A DNA stretch of 64,000 nt from Corticibacter populi. Its GTDB lineage: Bacteria > Pseudomonadota > Gammaproteobacteria > Burkholderiales > Burkholderiaceae_C. Under the pieces are notes generated by a model. That model made no database searches. It was not told the origin of the DNA and was given only the letters and a program-made list of their open reading frames with translations. The translations under genes were made by a program, and so were the position numbers. Within the stretch, counting starts at the first letter, position 1. Each line of letters begins with the position of its first letter. Location of the stretch: assembly GCF_004217315.1 (NCBI RefSeq), contig NZ_SGWR01000005.1:372001-436000 (forward strand). The letters are read 5' to 3'. This document shows, piece after piece, positions 17,676 to 27,714 of this stretch.

Positions 17676-18470
17676 TCAGGCCAGCCCGCACCAGACCAGG
17701 AAGTCGTGGCCCCATTGCATCCACATGGCCCAGCCGGCCGCGCCAATCAGTGCCAGTCCGGCCAGCCGGTTGATCCAGGCTTCACGGTGGTGCTCGCGCA
17801 GTTTCTGCCACTGGCGCCAGGCCAGTGGCACGGCCAGCAGACCCACGCTGCTGCCGAGCGCAAATGCCAGCATGGTGGCCGCGCCCTGCCATGGCCCGTT
17901 GGCCAGGCCGGCCAGCAGCAGGGCCGAATAAAGCAGACCGCAGGGCAAAAGGGCCCAGGCCAAGCCCACGCCGAGGCTGCCGACGTGGCTGCGCAGCACG
18001 GGCCGCATGAACTGGCCGGCTTGGCGGCCCCAGCGCGCAAGCTGCTGGTCGAGCCAGAGCGGCTGGCGGCCGAACAGCAGCAGCACCAAGCCCCAGGCGA
18101 GCACCGTGACCTGAAACAGTGTCCAGGCCGGCTTGAGCGCGCTGAAGTGCTGGGCCATCCACTGCAAGCTGCCGACCAGCGAGGCGGCGATGGCGCCCGC
18201 TGCGGCATAGCCGAGCATGCGGCCGAGCAGAAGCCAGCTCAGTGCACTGATCGCCGGGGCGGGAGCGGCGGCTGGTGGGTGGCCGGGCGAATCGGTCGTC
18301 GCCAACCGCAGCAGGGGCAGGGTGCTTATGGCGGATGTGGCCAGGGTGTCGGAGTCACCCGATGCCGGGCGGCGGCACAGGCTGGCGCAGGCCACGCCGC
18401 ACATGGTGGCGCAATGGGGGCTGCCAGCGAGCCCCATCAGGAATGCCGTTGCCAGCAGCGCTGTCGACAT
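17676..18470 (-). CDS. TauE/SafE-type sulfite exporter family membrane protein
   Basis: 264 residues from ATG 18470. An N-terminal SPHCATMCGVACASLC segment carries a Cys-rich metal-binding-like motif. Hydrophobic segments follow from about 75 to the C-terminus, with six predicted helices overall. This variant of the family is commonly found beside hemN, fnr and cbb3-oxidase assembly genes, where a role in copper or haem delivery has been considered, rather than sulfite export. Its stop codon is convergent with the BLUF gene. It lies 32 bp downstream of hemN, so the two probably share the FNR-box promoter. Confidence 0.82.
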   Translation of the reverse strand: MSTALLATAFLMGLAGSPHCATMCGVACASLCRRPASGDSDTLATSAISTLPLLRLATTDSPGHPPAAAPAPAISALSWLLLGRMLGYAAAGAIAASLVGSLQWMAQHFSALKPAWTLFQVTVLAWGLVLLLFGRQPLWLDQQLARWGRQAGQFMRPVLRSHVGSLGVGLAWALLPCGLLYSALLLAGLANGPWQGAATMLAFALGSSVGLLAVPLAWRQWQKLREHHREAWINRLAGLALIGAAGWAMWMQWGHDFLVWCGLA

Positions 18471-18502
18471 GGGATGTTCGTCAAATGCCTCGGAACCTGT
18501 TG

Positions 18503-19951
18503 TCAGAGAATCTTCGAGAAACGGGCGCGGTTGCGGTCGGACTGCAGGTAGCGGTCGAACACCATGGCAATGCCTCGCACGAAGGTCCAGCCCAGTTCGG
18601 TGACCTCGATGGACTGGTCGTTGATGTGGACCAGCCCATTGGCCTCGTAGTTGGCCAGCACGGCCAGTTCCTGGGCGAACTCGGTGCGAAAGTCTATCAG
18701 GTAGGACAGCTCGATCGATTCGAAGCTCACCAGTCCCTGGCACATCAGAGCCATGATGATGCTGCGTCGCATCAAGTCGTCCTTGCTAAGTGCCAAGCCG
18801 TGGATGATGGGCAGGCGGCCATGGTCCAGGGTGTCGTAATAGTTGGCCAGCTGGCGGTCGTTCTGGCTGTAGGTCGGCCCCACCTTGCTGATGGCGGAGA
18901 CGCCCAGCCCGATCAGATCGGTGTCGGCCTGGGTGCTGTAGCCTTGGAAGTTGCGGTGCAGCAGGCCGCTTCTCTTGGCCTGGGCCAGGCTGTCCTGCGG
19001 CAGCGCGAAGTGGTCCATGCCGATGTCGACGTAGCCGGCGTTGTTGAAGGCCTCGAGCGCTTGGGCCAGCATGCCGACCTTGTCGGCCGCCTTGGGCAGT
19101 GCCAGGGCATCGATGCGGCGCTGCGGCTTGAAGCGCTCGGGCAGGTGCGCATAGGCGTAGAGCGCGATGCGGTCGGGGCGCAGTGCGCAGACCTGCTCGA
19201 GCGTGGTGGCGAACGACGCCGGGGTTTGGCGTGGCAGGCCATAAATCAGATCGACGTTGACCGAATCGAAGCCCAACTGACGCGCGGCCGCCACCAGCTC
19301 GAACACCTGTTCGGTGGACTGGATGCGGTGTACGGCCTTTTGCACTTCGGTGTCGAAGTCCTGCACCCCCAGGCTGATGCGATTGAAGCCGAGGGCGCGC
19401 AGATGTGCCAGACGCCGGGTGTCAATGGTGCGCGGGTCGACTTCGATCGAGCATTCGGCCGCCTTGGTGAAACGAAAGTGCTGCTGCAGCAATTCCATCA
19501 GACGGCTGAGCTGGCGGTCGTCGAGAAAGGTCGGGCTGCCGCCGCCGAGGTGCAACTGGGAGACCTGGGGTTTCTCGGTAACGCCTGTTTGCGCCGACGT
19601 CTGGAACTGGCCGGTGATCAGATCGAGCTCCTTGGCCAGATAATCGAGGTACTCGTCGGCACGCTCATGGTGCTTGGTGATGACCTTGTTGCAGGCGCAG
19701 TAGTAGCACAGGGACTCGCAAAACGGCACGTGCACGTAGATGGAGAGCGGTCGGTTGGCGGTGCCAGTGCCGGCTTGGCGCTGGCACAGCGCGCGCAGGT
19801 AATCCTGTTCGGTGAAGGCCTCGACGAAGCGGTCGGCCGTCGGATAGGAGGTGTAGCGTGGCCCATTGACGTCGAATCGCTGCAGCAAGTGCGCGGATGG
19901 AGGTCTGGCGGTCGTGTTCGGGCTCGTGGGCATGGAATTTATTGGAGACAT
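18503..19951 (-). CDS. hemN: oxygen-independent coproporphyrinogen III oxidase
   Basis: About 482 residues. A radical-SAM enzyme that decarboxylates coproporphyrinogen III to protoporphyrinogen IX without oxygen. The hallmark RYTSYPTADRF is near the N-terminus, followed by the iron-sulfur motif PFCESLCYYCACNK (CxxxCxxC). Two starts are possible: ATG 19951 and ATG 19933; neither has a good ribosome site. If the FNR box acts in the usual place about 41 bp before transcription start, only about 10 nt would precede 19951, which slightly favours 19933. The HTH-like C-terminal domain of the family is complete (ELSYLIDFRTEF...). Confidence 0.96.
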   Translation of the reverse strand: MSPINSMPTSPNTTARPPSAHLLQRFDVNGPRYTSYPTADRFVEAFTEQDYLRALCQRQAGTGTANRPLSIYVHVPFCESLCYYCACNKVITKHHERADEYLDYLAKELDLITGQFQTSAQTGVTEKPQVSQLHLGGGSPTFLDDRQLSRLMELLQQHFRFTKAAECSIEVDPRTIDTRRLAHLRALGFNRISLGVQDFDTEVQKAVHRIQSTEQVFELVAAARQLGFDSVNVDLIYGLPRQTPASFATTLEQVCALRPDRIALYAYAHLPERFKPQRRIDALALPKAADKVGMLAQALEAFNNAGYVDIGMDHFALPQDSLAQAKRSGLLHRNFQGYSTQADTDLIGLGVSAISKVGPTYSQNDRQLANYYDTLDHGRLPIIHGLALSKDDLMRRSIIMALMCQGLVSFESIELSYLIDFRTEFAQELAVLANYEANGLVHINDQSIEVTELGWTFVRGIAMVFDRYLQSDRNRARFSKIL

Positions 19952-19995
19952 TGATTGACTTTTTGATACTGTGCGACCGATTGCCACCCGGCTCA

Positions 19996-20009
19996 TTGAT
20001 GATCATCAA
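19996..20009. promoter_or_regulatory. perfect FNR box upstream of hemN
   Basis: TTGATGATCATCAA is a full match to the FNR consensus TTGAT-N4-ATCAA and a perfect palindrome. It is centred 51 bp before the hemN ATG at 19951 and about 240 bp before fnr, so it most simply drives anaerobic expression of hemN and the TauE/SafE gene. Confidence 0.85.
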
Positions 20010-20012
20010 GAC

Positions 20013-20083
20013 ATCGGCTCATCGGCTCATCGGCTCATCGGCTCATCGGCTCATCGGCTCATCGGCTCATCGGCTCATCGGCT
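20013..20083. repeat. octanucleotide tandem repeat (ATCGGCTC) between hemN and fnr
   Basis: Eight complete, identical 8-bp units run from 20013 to 20076, plus a 7-bp partial ninth. The array starts three bases after the FNR box and is outside both genes. Units of 8 bp that are perfectly identical are prone to slippage, so copy number may vary between cells or strains. Confidence 0.97.
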
Positions 20084-20241
20084 TTGAACAGGCTGCAATG
20101 GCGGGTGCGATGTCATCCCCGGAGAGGGCCTGCCAGGGGGCGCTGGAAGTGGGCAAAGGCCGCGTGTGGGGGCACTCCACAAAAGTTCCCGGCTTGGTTG
20201 ATAATCTCCCGTTAGAAATCGCCTACAGAGAAAATGCCCGC

Positions 20242-20955
20242 ATGAAACTGGATACCCTCAAAGTCGCCTGCTCAAACTGCAATCTGCGCGAACTGTGCAT
20301 GCCCGGAGGCCTGAATCTCCAGGAATTGCAGCAGATCGATGGCCTGGTTGCGAACCGGCAGAAGGTCCCCAAGTCCGGCCTGCTGTTCCGCAATGGCGAG
20401 ACCTTCCAGGCGTTGTATGCGATTCGCACGGGCATGTTCAAGACGGCGGTGAACACCGAGCAGGGCAAGGAGCAGGTCATCGGCTTCCAGATGGCTGGCG
20501 AGATCATCGGGCTGGATGGCATCGTCGAGGATTGTCACAGCTGCGATGCCATTGCGCTTGAGGATTCGGAGGTCTGCATCCTGCCGATGGAGCGCATCGA
20601 TGACATCGCCAAGGAGGTCCCGGGACTGCAGCGTCACCTGCACAAGATCATGAGCCGCGAGATCGTGCGCGAGCATGGCGTGATGCTGTTGCTGGGCAGC
20701 ATGCGGGCGGAGGAGCGGGTGGCGGCCTTTTTGCTCAACATGGTGCAGCGTCTCAATGCGCGGGGCTTCTCATCATCCGAGCTGGTGCTGCGGATGACGC
20801 GCGAGGAGATCGGCAGCTACCTCGGCCTCAAGCTCGAGACCGTCAGCCGCACATTCTCCAAACTGGTCGAATCGGGCATGATCGAAGTGCGCAACCGCCA
20901 CGTGCGCATCGTCGACGTGGACGCGCTCAAGGAGCTGGCGAGCTCCTGCAACTGA
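20242..20955 (+). CDS. fnr: FNR-type oxygen-sensing transcriptional regulator
   Basis: 237 residues. Three N-terminal cysteines, C10, C13 and C19 (CSNCNLRELC), and a further cysteine (C98 or C101 in EDCHSCDA) can hold the oxygen-labile [4Fe-4S] cluster. A cyclic-nucleotide-like beta-roll follows, then a C-terminal Crp-type HTH with the E-SR recognition pattern (GLKLETVSRTFSKL) that reads TTGAT half-sites. It should activate genes for low-oxygen respiration. A perfect target box lies upstream, facing hemN. I chose ATG 20242 by family resemblance; an in-frame extension through the tandem repeat is not protein-like. Confidence 0.95.
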   Translation: MKLDTLKVACSNCNLRELCMPGGLNLQELQQIDGLVANRQKVPKSGLLFRNGETFQALYAIRTGMFKTAVNTEQGKEQVIGFQMAGEIIGLDGIVEDCHSCDAIALEDSEVCILPMERIDDIAKEVPGLQRHLHKIMSREIVREHGVMLLLGSMRAEERVAAFLLNMVQRLNARGFSSSELVLRMTREEIGSYLGLKLETVSRTFSKLVESGMIEVRNRHVRIVDVDALKELASSCN

Positions 20956-21011
20956 TCCCGTCGACGATCAGCGAGGCAGCGGGAAGCCGCGGGACGACGG
21001 ACGACGGCTTT

Positions 21012-21419
21012 TCAGCGGTTGCGCATCCAGTCGGCTGTCTGCATGAAGCTCTGGGCCAGGCGCTGGCGCAGCGCCTCCGGAACGCAGGTCTCCAGCATCG
21101 CCTGGTCCATGCAGGCGACCCATTCATCGCGTTCACGGATCCCGATCGAGAAGGGCAGGTGGCGCATGCGCAGGCGCGGGTGGCCAAAGCGCGCAATGTA
21201 ATGGTCCGGCCCGCCCAGCCAGCCGCAAAGAAACCAGAACAGTTTCTGCCGGGCCGCATCGAGGCTGTCGCCGTGGCTGGCGCGCAAGGCCTGGTAGGCC
21301 GGCTCGAGGTCCATCAGGTCATAGAAGCGCTCGACCAGTGCCTTCACGGCGGACTCTCCACCGATCCATTCGAACGGCGTGTCGGCGTGGGGTGGATGCT
21401 CAGTGGGCGTGGCGGGCAT
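21012..21419 (-). CDS. group II truncated haemoglobin (trHbO type)
   Basis: 135 residues. The 2-on-2 globin features are visible: a B10 Tyr at about 33 (ERFYDLMD), the proximal His at about 87 within FGHPRLRMRHLPFSIG, and the group II Trp at about 100 (RDEWVACM). Such proteins bind oxygen or NO in the cytoplasm and are often tied to nitrosative or low-oxygen stress. The gene converges on fnr with a 56-bp gap, which fits the oxygen theme. No FNR box was found directly upstream. Confidence 0.92.
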   Translation of the reverse strand: MPATPTEHPPHADTPFEWIGGESAVKALVERFYDLMDLEPAYQALRASHGDSLDAARQKLFWFLCGWLGGPDHYIARFGHPRLRMRHLPFSIGIRERDEWVACMDQAMLETCVPEALRQRLAQSFMQTADWMRNR

Positions 21420-21722
21420 GAGTGTTCTGGAAGGTGCCGGTGGTGCGGGAGAATGGCATGGCTGCGATTGGCGGGACCTGCAATGGCGGCTGAAGGATTG
21501 TGCGTGAAGAATGGGCCGGTACTCAGCACCGGGCGCCTGGCTCTACCGAGGTCTTGATACGCCGCAAAGAAAAAGCCACCCGGACTGCAAGAACCGGGTG
21601 GCTGTCTCGGGCGCCGTTTTGTACGCCTTGTGGAAGGTCTGCAAGCCCATGCTGACGCGCAAATTCATCTGGTGAATGCAGCGCGTGTTCCCGCAGAGTT
21701 TCGCAGAACTTTCTTGATGGCT
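21420..21722. other. intergenic stretch between haemoglobin and Ala-rich lipoprotein genes
   Basis: About 300 bp with no protein-like reading frame. It holds the terminator of the lipoprotein gene (21564-21603) and the promoter region of the haemoglobin gene, where I see no clear consensus element. Confidence 0.5.
21564..21603 (-). terminator. rho-independent terminator of the Ala-rich lipoprotein gene
   Basis: AGCCACCCGG (21574-21583) pairs with 21594-21603. On the minus strand the hairpin is followed by TTTTTCTTTG. It lies about 120 bp past the lipoprotein stop codon. Confidence 0.85.
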
Positions 21723-22214
21723 TTATCGAGGCTGGGTGCCGCTGGCGGCGCTGACAGCTTCCTCTGCCTTCTTGCGGGCCTCGTCAGCAGCCTGTTGCGC
21801 GTTGTCGAGGGCTTGCTGAGCCTGGTCAACGGCGTTGACGGAGCCGGTCGTGGCCGCATCGGCGGCGCTGTTGGCGGCGTCGCGGGCAGCGTTGGCAGCA
21901 TCACCTGCGGCATCCTGCGCGGCATTGGCCGCCTCGGTAGCGGTGTTGCTGCCGCTTTGGGCCGCGGCCGAATTGGCCTGTGCAGCTGCATCAGCCGCTT
22001 CGCTGGCGGCCTGGGTGGCGGCGCTGGCAGCATTGCCGGCGGTTTCGCCTGGCGAGACGGCGGGGGCTTCGCTGGAGGGGGCCGGTGCCGGTGCGGGGGC
22101 CGGTTGCTCGATCGGCGGTGTGCTCGGCGCGGCAGGCGCAGATTCTTCCTTCTTGCCGCAGGCGACCAGGGCGGCGGCGGCCACTGCCGTGGCGATGAGG
22201 TGATGCATCTTCAT
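21723..22214 (-). CDS. alanine-rich lipoprotein, probable coiled coil
   Basis: 163 residues from ATG 22214, which has a perfect AGGAGG four bases upstream. A signal peptide ends in the lipobox LVAC with lipidated C19, followed by a Pro/Ala/Glu linker (about 20-60). From about 60 to 155 the protein is mostly Ala with regularly spaced Asn, Asp, Gln and Glu (NAAQDAAGDAANAARDAANS), a helical repeat similar in spirit to Lpp-type envelope proteins. Likely anchored in the outer membrane; precise role unknown. A terminator follows on its strand. Confidence 0.8.
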   Translation of the reverse strand: MKMHHLIATAVAAAALVACGKKEESAPAAPSTPPIEQPAPAPAPAPSSEAPAVSPGETAGNAASAATQAASEAADAAAQANSAAAQSGSNTATEAANAAQDAAGDAANAARDAANSAADAATTGSVNAVDQAQQALDNAQQAADEARKKAEEAVSAASGTQPR

Positions 22215-22305
22215 AATTCCTCCTATGACTTCGAATGAAATGGTGGCCGGCTCAAGCCCCATGGGAAGCAGCCGACTTTTCAAGCATGAGCGGCCCGCAG
22301 GCCGT

Positions 22306-22812
22306 CTATAGACCCAACGTGCTGGCCGCGAATCCGTTGACGGAGCGGCGCTCGCGCCATTCGTCGACCAGTTCGGCAAGCTGGCTGCGCCAGGCGGCAT
22401 CGGTGCCGGCGATGCCGCGCAGCCGCTCTGCGTTGGTCAGCCACACCGAGTATGCCGGGCACCATGCGAAGCTGGGGGTGTCGTTTTGAAAAGATCGCAT
22501 CACTTTGCGGCCCGTGATGATGGCGTCCCACTGCTGGCGCCAGGCCAGAAAGCGTGGCTGCTGGCGCACCAGCGTGTCGAACTCGTTGGCGATCAGCACC
22601 AGGCGCCGGTTGCGCCCGGCCCAGTGCTGCAGGGCCTGCAGCACTGGGGTCTGTGACAGCGGCCAGTCGGCGAAGCGGGGGCTGCAGAACACCAGGGGAC
22701 TTTCCGGTGCAGCGGCGGCCGCGCCGATGCAGGCGAGCAGGGCCGCCTGCCATTGCGCCGGGCCGGCGAGGGTGGCATCGCCAGCCTGCGGCTGCGTTGG
22801 CTCAGCCTGCAT
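22306..22812 (-). CDS. hypothetical protein, translationally coupled to the cupin gene
   Basis: About 168 residues from ATG 22812, overlapping the end of the upstream oxygenase gene by 11 bp, so the two are almost certainly coexpressed. Features: an Ala-rich start, a central segment with many Trp and Arg (HWAGRNRRLVLIANEFDTL; WRQQWDAIITGRKV) and no signal peptide or membrane helix. I do not recognise a family. Coding character is supported by the overlap and steady GC codon use. Confidence 0.7.
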   Translation of the reverse strand: MQAEPTQPQAGDATLAGPAQWQAALLACIGAAAAAPESPLVFCSPRFADWPLSQTPVLQALQHWAGRNRRLVLIANEFDTLVRQQPRFLAWRQQWDAIITGRKVMRSFQNDTPSFAWCPAYSVWLTNAERLRGIAGTDAAWRSQLAELVDEWRERRSVNGFAASTLGL

Positions 22813-23983
22813 GTCCGGCATCGATGAAGAACAACCAGCCCTGGTCATGCCATTCCTGCACGATCTCCTGCGCCTCCCCGCTCATGCGCGCGAGCTGCGC
22901 AATCGGCAACTGCCGCTGGTCGGCCAGCTGGCGCAGGTGTCTGGCGTCGCTGCCGGCGCAGCGGTAGCTCTCGCCGTTGATGTAGAGAAAGCGGCGGTCA
23001 TAGAGCATGCGGGTCTTGCGGCTGAGCACCACCGCGGTGGCGGCCTCGGGCTCTGCCACGCCGTTGGCCGGCGCATCGTCCTCGTCGAAGAAGACCTGCG
23101 GCTTGGGCTCACTGAGGTATTCGCCCAGAGCCTGTTCAACCACGTGGGGCTGCTTGAGCGCACGCGCCAGCGCGTCATGGGCGAAGGTCTGCAGCGTCTC
23201 TGGGATGAGGCCGCTGGCGCTGACGGCTGGCTGGCCAGCGTCGCGGTAGAACGGTACGTCCAGCGCGTGGGTGCTGGCCGGAGTGTCCTGCGCGAATTCG
23301 GCGAGGCGCTCGAGCAGCGAGGCGCCCAGTTCGTCGCGTTTGGGCGAGCGAAAGCCGACCGAGTAAGTCATGCAGTCGCCCTCGGCGATGCCGTCATGCG
23401 CATAGCGCGGCGGCAGGTAAAGCATGTCGCCGGGTTCGAGCACCCATTCGTGCTCGGGCTCGAAGTTCTGCAGGATGCGCAACGGCACATCGGGCTGCAG
23501 GCGCATATCCTTTTGGCGGCCGATGCGCCAGCGGCGCTTGCCATGTGCCTGCAGCAGGAAGACGTCGTAGCTGTCGAAATGTGGGCCAACGCCACCACCG
23601 TCGGTGGCAAAGCTGATCATCAGGTCATCAAGCCGTGCCTGCGGAATGAAGCTGAAGCGCTGCAGCAGTGCGTGTGTGCGCTGATCATGCAGGTCCACGC
23701 CCTGCACCAGCAAGGTCCAGGCAGCCTGAGAAAGGGTTGGCAGTTCGCGCCGGCGAAACGGGCCGTGCCGCAGGCTCCAGTGGCTGCCGTGGTGCTGGAT
23801 CAGCCGCGACTCCACCGTCTCCCGGCCGGCCAGCGCGAACAAGGCTTTGGCATCGACGGGGGGCTTGAAGCCGGCGATGGCCTGACGGATCAGCAGCGGC
23901 TTGCGTTGCCAATAGCGTTGCATGAATTCGGCGGCGCTGAGGCCGCCGAGCAAGGGCAGGGGAAGAAGAATGGCGTCGGTCAC
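22802..23983 (-). CDS. roxA: cupin/JmjC-type ribosomal oxygenase, RoxA-like
   Basis: 393 residues, similar in length and motif layout to the E. coli YcfD/RoxA enzyme, an Fe(II)/2-oxoglutarate dioxygenase that hydroxylates an arginine of ribosomal protein L16. The iron triad is visible: H135 and D137 in VGPHFDSYDVF and H196 in PPRYAHDGIA. The N-terminal FMQRYWQRKPLLIRQA and the DMLYLPPR turn are typical. The C-terminal dimerisation/winged-helix part follows at about 270. The substrate is inferred from the family only. Divergent from the downstream SlyD-like gene. Confidence 0.88.
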   Translation of the reverse strand: MTDAILLPLPLLGGLSAAEFMQRYWQRKPLLIRQAIAGFKPPVDAKALFALAGRETVESRLIQHHGSHWSLRHGPFRRRELPTLSQAAWTLLVQGVDLHDQRTHALLQRFSFIPQARLDDLMISFATDGGGVGPHFDSYDVFLLQAHGKRRWRIGRQKDMRLQPDVPLRILQNFEPEHEWVLEPGDMLYLPPRYAHDGIAEGDCMTYSVGFRSPKRDELGASLLERLAEFAQDTPASTHALDVPFYRDAGQPAVSASGLIPETLQTFAHDALARALKQPHVVEQALGEYLSEPKPQVFFDEDDAPANGVAEPEAATAVVLSRKTRMLYDRRFLYINGESYRCAGSDARHLRQLADQRQLPIAQLARMSGEAQEIVQEWHDQGWLFFIDAGHAG

Positions 23984-24047
23984 GGCGGAATGGGCTTTCT
24001 GCTGGGGTCAGGGGACTGGCCGGTTGAAAACTGCGACAATGCGCGGC

Positions 24048-24578
24048 ATGCAAATCATGAACAAGACGGTGGTGGGTCTGACCTGGACCCTCAAGGACAG
24101 TCTCGGCGAGGAGCTGGACACGCTGGATCAGCCGGTGGAATTCTACGTGGGCGGCGCAGACCTGCTGCCGACCATTGAGGAGGCGCTGCAGGGCAAGCAG
24201 GTGGGCGATGCCATTTCGCTCTACCTGGAGCCCGAGCATGCGTTTGGCGATTATGACGAGAACCTGGTGTTCCTCGAGCCGCGCGACCTCTTTCCGAGGG
24301 AGCTGGAAGAAGGCATGGTGTTCGAGGCCTCGGCACTGGATGGGCACCTCTCGGAGGACATGGATCCGACTCTGCTGCTGACGGTCACCGAGATCTATCC
24401 AGAGCATGTGGTACTCGATGGCAATCACCCGCTCGCCGGCATTGCATTGCGGCTCGATGCCAAGGTGCAAAGTGTGCGCCCGAGCTCGCCGGCGGAACAG
24501 CGGGCCGCCTCGGCCGGCGCGGGCTTTTTCCGGATTGCCCCGGAACTGCCGGACGAGCCGCCACCCTCCTTGCATTGA
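24048..24578 (+). CDS. FKBP-type peptidyl-prolyl isomerase, SlyD-like
   Basis: 176 residues from ATG 24048, divergent from the cupin gene with a 64-bp gap. The FKBP fold is interrupted by an insert-in-flap domain; the SlyD hallmark NHPLAGIALRLD is at about 125-136, and the FGDYDENLV loop is near 65. It catalyses proline isomerisation and acts as a folding chaperone in the cytoplasm. It lacks the His/Cys-rich metal-binding tail of E. coli SlyD, ending instead in a Pro-rich tail. Confidence 0.9.
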   Translation: MQIMNKTVVGLTWTLKDSLGEELDTLDQPVEFYVGGADLLPTIEEALQGKQVGDAISLYLEPEHAFGDYDENLVFLEPRDLFPRELEEGMVFEASALDGHLSEDMDPTLLLTVTEIYPEHVVLDGNHPLAGIALRLDAKVQSVRPSSPAEQRAASAGAGFFRIAPELPDEPPPSLH

Positions 24579-24595
24579 AATCCTGCGTCATGCAC

Positions 24596-24620
24596 AAAGA
24601 GCGGCCATGGGCCGCTCTTT
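24596..24620. terminator. bidirectional terminator between SlyD-like and glycine-zipper genes
   Basis: AAAGAGCGGCC (24596-24606) pairs perfectly with 24610-24620 around a 3-nt loop. Short T-runs flank both strands, and the two genes converge here. Confidence 0.75.
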
Positions 24621-24670
24621 GCATAGGAGAATGATGCCGGCCGGCAGTAAGCCCCGGCGGCATGCCGCGT

Positions 24671-25153
24671 TCAGCGGGTACGGGCGATCTGGCCGTCGCG
24701 CACCTGCACACGGTCACCCACGCGCAGGTCGCCGGGCGAGGTCACGTCATACAGGCGGTAGGCGCCGTTGTCCACCTGGATGGTGACGCGGTAGCCATAA
24801 GGACCTTGCTGGGCCGAATCCATGCGGCCTTCGATGGTGTTGCCAGCGACGGCACCACCGACGGTGCCGGCGATCGTGGCGGCGGTGCGGCCCGTGCCGC
24901 CGCCAACCTGGTTACCCAGCAGGCCACCGACTACGGCGCCCAGCAGGATGCCGGCACCGGTGGAGCCGCGATGAGTGTTCTGCAGGGTGTCGATCTGCGT
25001 CACATAGCCATACTCGAGCGTGTTGGCGGGAGCCGGTGCGACCGCAGCACTGCCCTGTTGCTGGTAATAGGGCTGGGTGGTCTGGCATCCGACCAAGGCA
25101 AGACTGGCTGCGATGGCGGTGGTCATGCAAGCGGTGCGAAGTGTGATGGCCAT
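24671..25153 (-). CDS. outer membrane lipoprotein with glycine-zipper 2TM domain
   Basis: 160 residues from ATG 25153, with AAGGAGAG upstream. Signal peptide with lipobox ALVGC (lipidated C23). The glycine-zipper region (GAGILLGAVVGGLLGNQVGGGTG...GTVGGAVAG, about 68-103) is the SlyB/PcP/OmpA-like 2TM domain, followed by a small beta-rich C-terminal domain ending VQVRDGQIARTR. Probable outer-membrane structural lipoprotein. Convergent with the SlyD-like gene. The frame continues far upstream to 25483 without protein character. Confidence 0.9.
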   Translation of the reverse strand: MAITLRTACMTTAIAASLALVGCQTTQPYYQQQGSAAVAPAPANTLEYGYVTQIDTLQNTHRGSTGAGILLGAVVGGLLGNQVGGGTGRTAATIAGTVGGAVAGNTIEGRMDSAQQGPYGYRVTIQVDNGAYRLYDVTSPGDLRVGDRVQVRDGQIARTR

Positions 25154-25357
25154 GAGGGCTCTCCTTTGAATGGGAAAAATAGTTGGTGTGCTTGTCGCCT
25201 GGGCAGCAGTGCACTTGTCATCTATGCTAAGCCCAAACTCCGGCTTGTGGATGGACTTGCGTGTCGCAAGGGTAAACGCCGTAAGCATTTGGCGCCTGTG
25301 GGACGATGGCTGGTTGGCGTGTCGGCGGCGGCCCTTTGACGCCGGGATGCAGCGGGA

Positions 25358-25382
25358 AAGAAAAAGCCCGCCATGGCGGGCT
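25358..25382 (-). terminator. minus-strand terminator in the lipoprotein/ABC-F gap
   Basis: AGCCCGCC pairs with GGCGGGCT around ATGG (25366-25382), and the minus strand continues TTTTTCTTTC. It would stop transcripts coming from the ABC-F gene or the small ORF at 25537-25599. Confidence 0.8.
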
Positions 25383-25536
25383 GCAGGGGCTTTGGCCTGT
25401 GCTGTTGTTCGGGTTGTGCTGTTCGGATTCTGTTGTGCGCATTCCGCGATGCACGCATTGCGGAGGCCGGTGCCATGCGGCATATCCGGTGGCTAATGCT
25501 AATGGCGCATGCGGCCAGGGCCGGGTCACACCGTGC

Positions 25537-25599
25537 TCAACGCTTGCGGTCGCGTTCGTCGTCGGGCCAGATGCTGTTCGTGGTGTTCTTGTCGATCAT
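25537..25599 (-). CDS. possible 20-residue peptide
   Basis: ATG 25599 with GGACAGGAC just upstream opens MIDKNTTNSIWPDDERDRKR then TGA. It lies between the ABC-F gene and a minus-strand terminator, and has a strongly charged C-terminus. It could be a real microprotein or chance; conservation in relatives would decide. Confidence 0.25.
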   Translation of the reverse strand: MIDKNTTNSIWPDDERDRKR

Positions 25600-25710
25600 G
25601 TCCTGTCCTTTGTTCATTCAATGGCACATGGACCTTCAACGCCGCTGCCGTCGTGGCGTTGACAGCGGCCATCCCGCGAAGGCTGTAAATCTTTGTGTTC
25701 CAACAGAGGC

Positions 25711-27714
<2,004 letters not shown>

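Larger units (their letters stand above)
25154..25710. other. 557-bp gap between lipoprotein and ABC-F genes
   Basis: It holds the promoter region of the lipoprotein gene, a minus-strand terminator hairpin (25362-25382) and one possible 20-codon peptide gene (listed separately). Otherwise nothing protein-like is visible. Confidence 0.5.

Noticed and set aside
20013-20083. Direct repeat array as a CRISPR
   Set aside because: Units are 8 bp and contiguous with no spacers; it is a simple tandem repeat.
19897-20241. N-terminal extension of fnr through the tandem repeat
   Set aside because: Would translate the 8-bp array, shifting frame each unit; the FNR family start with the cysteine cluster is at 20242.
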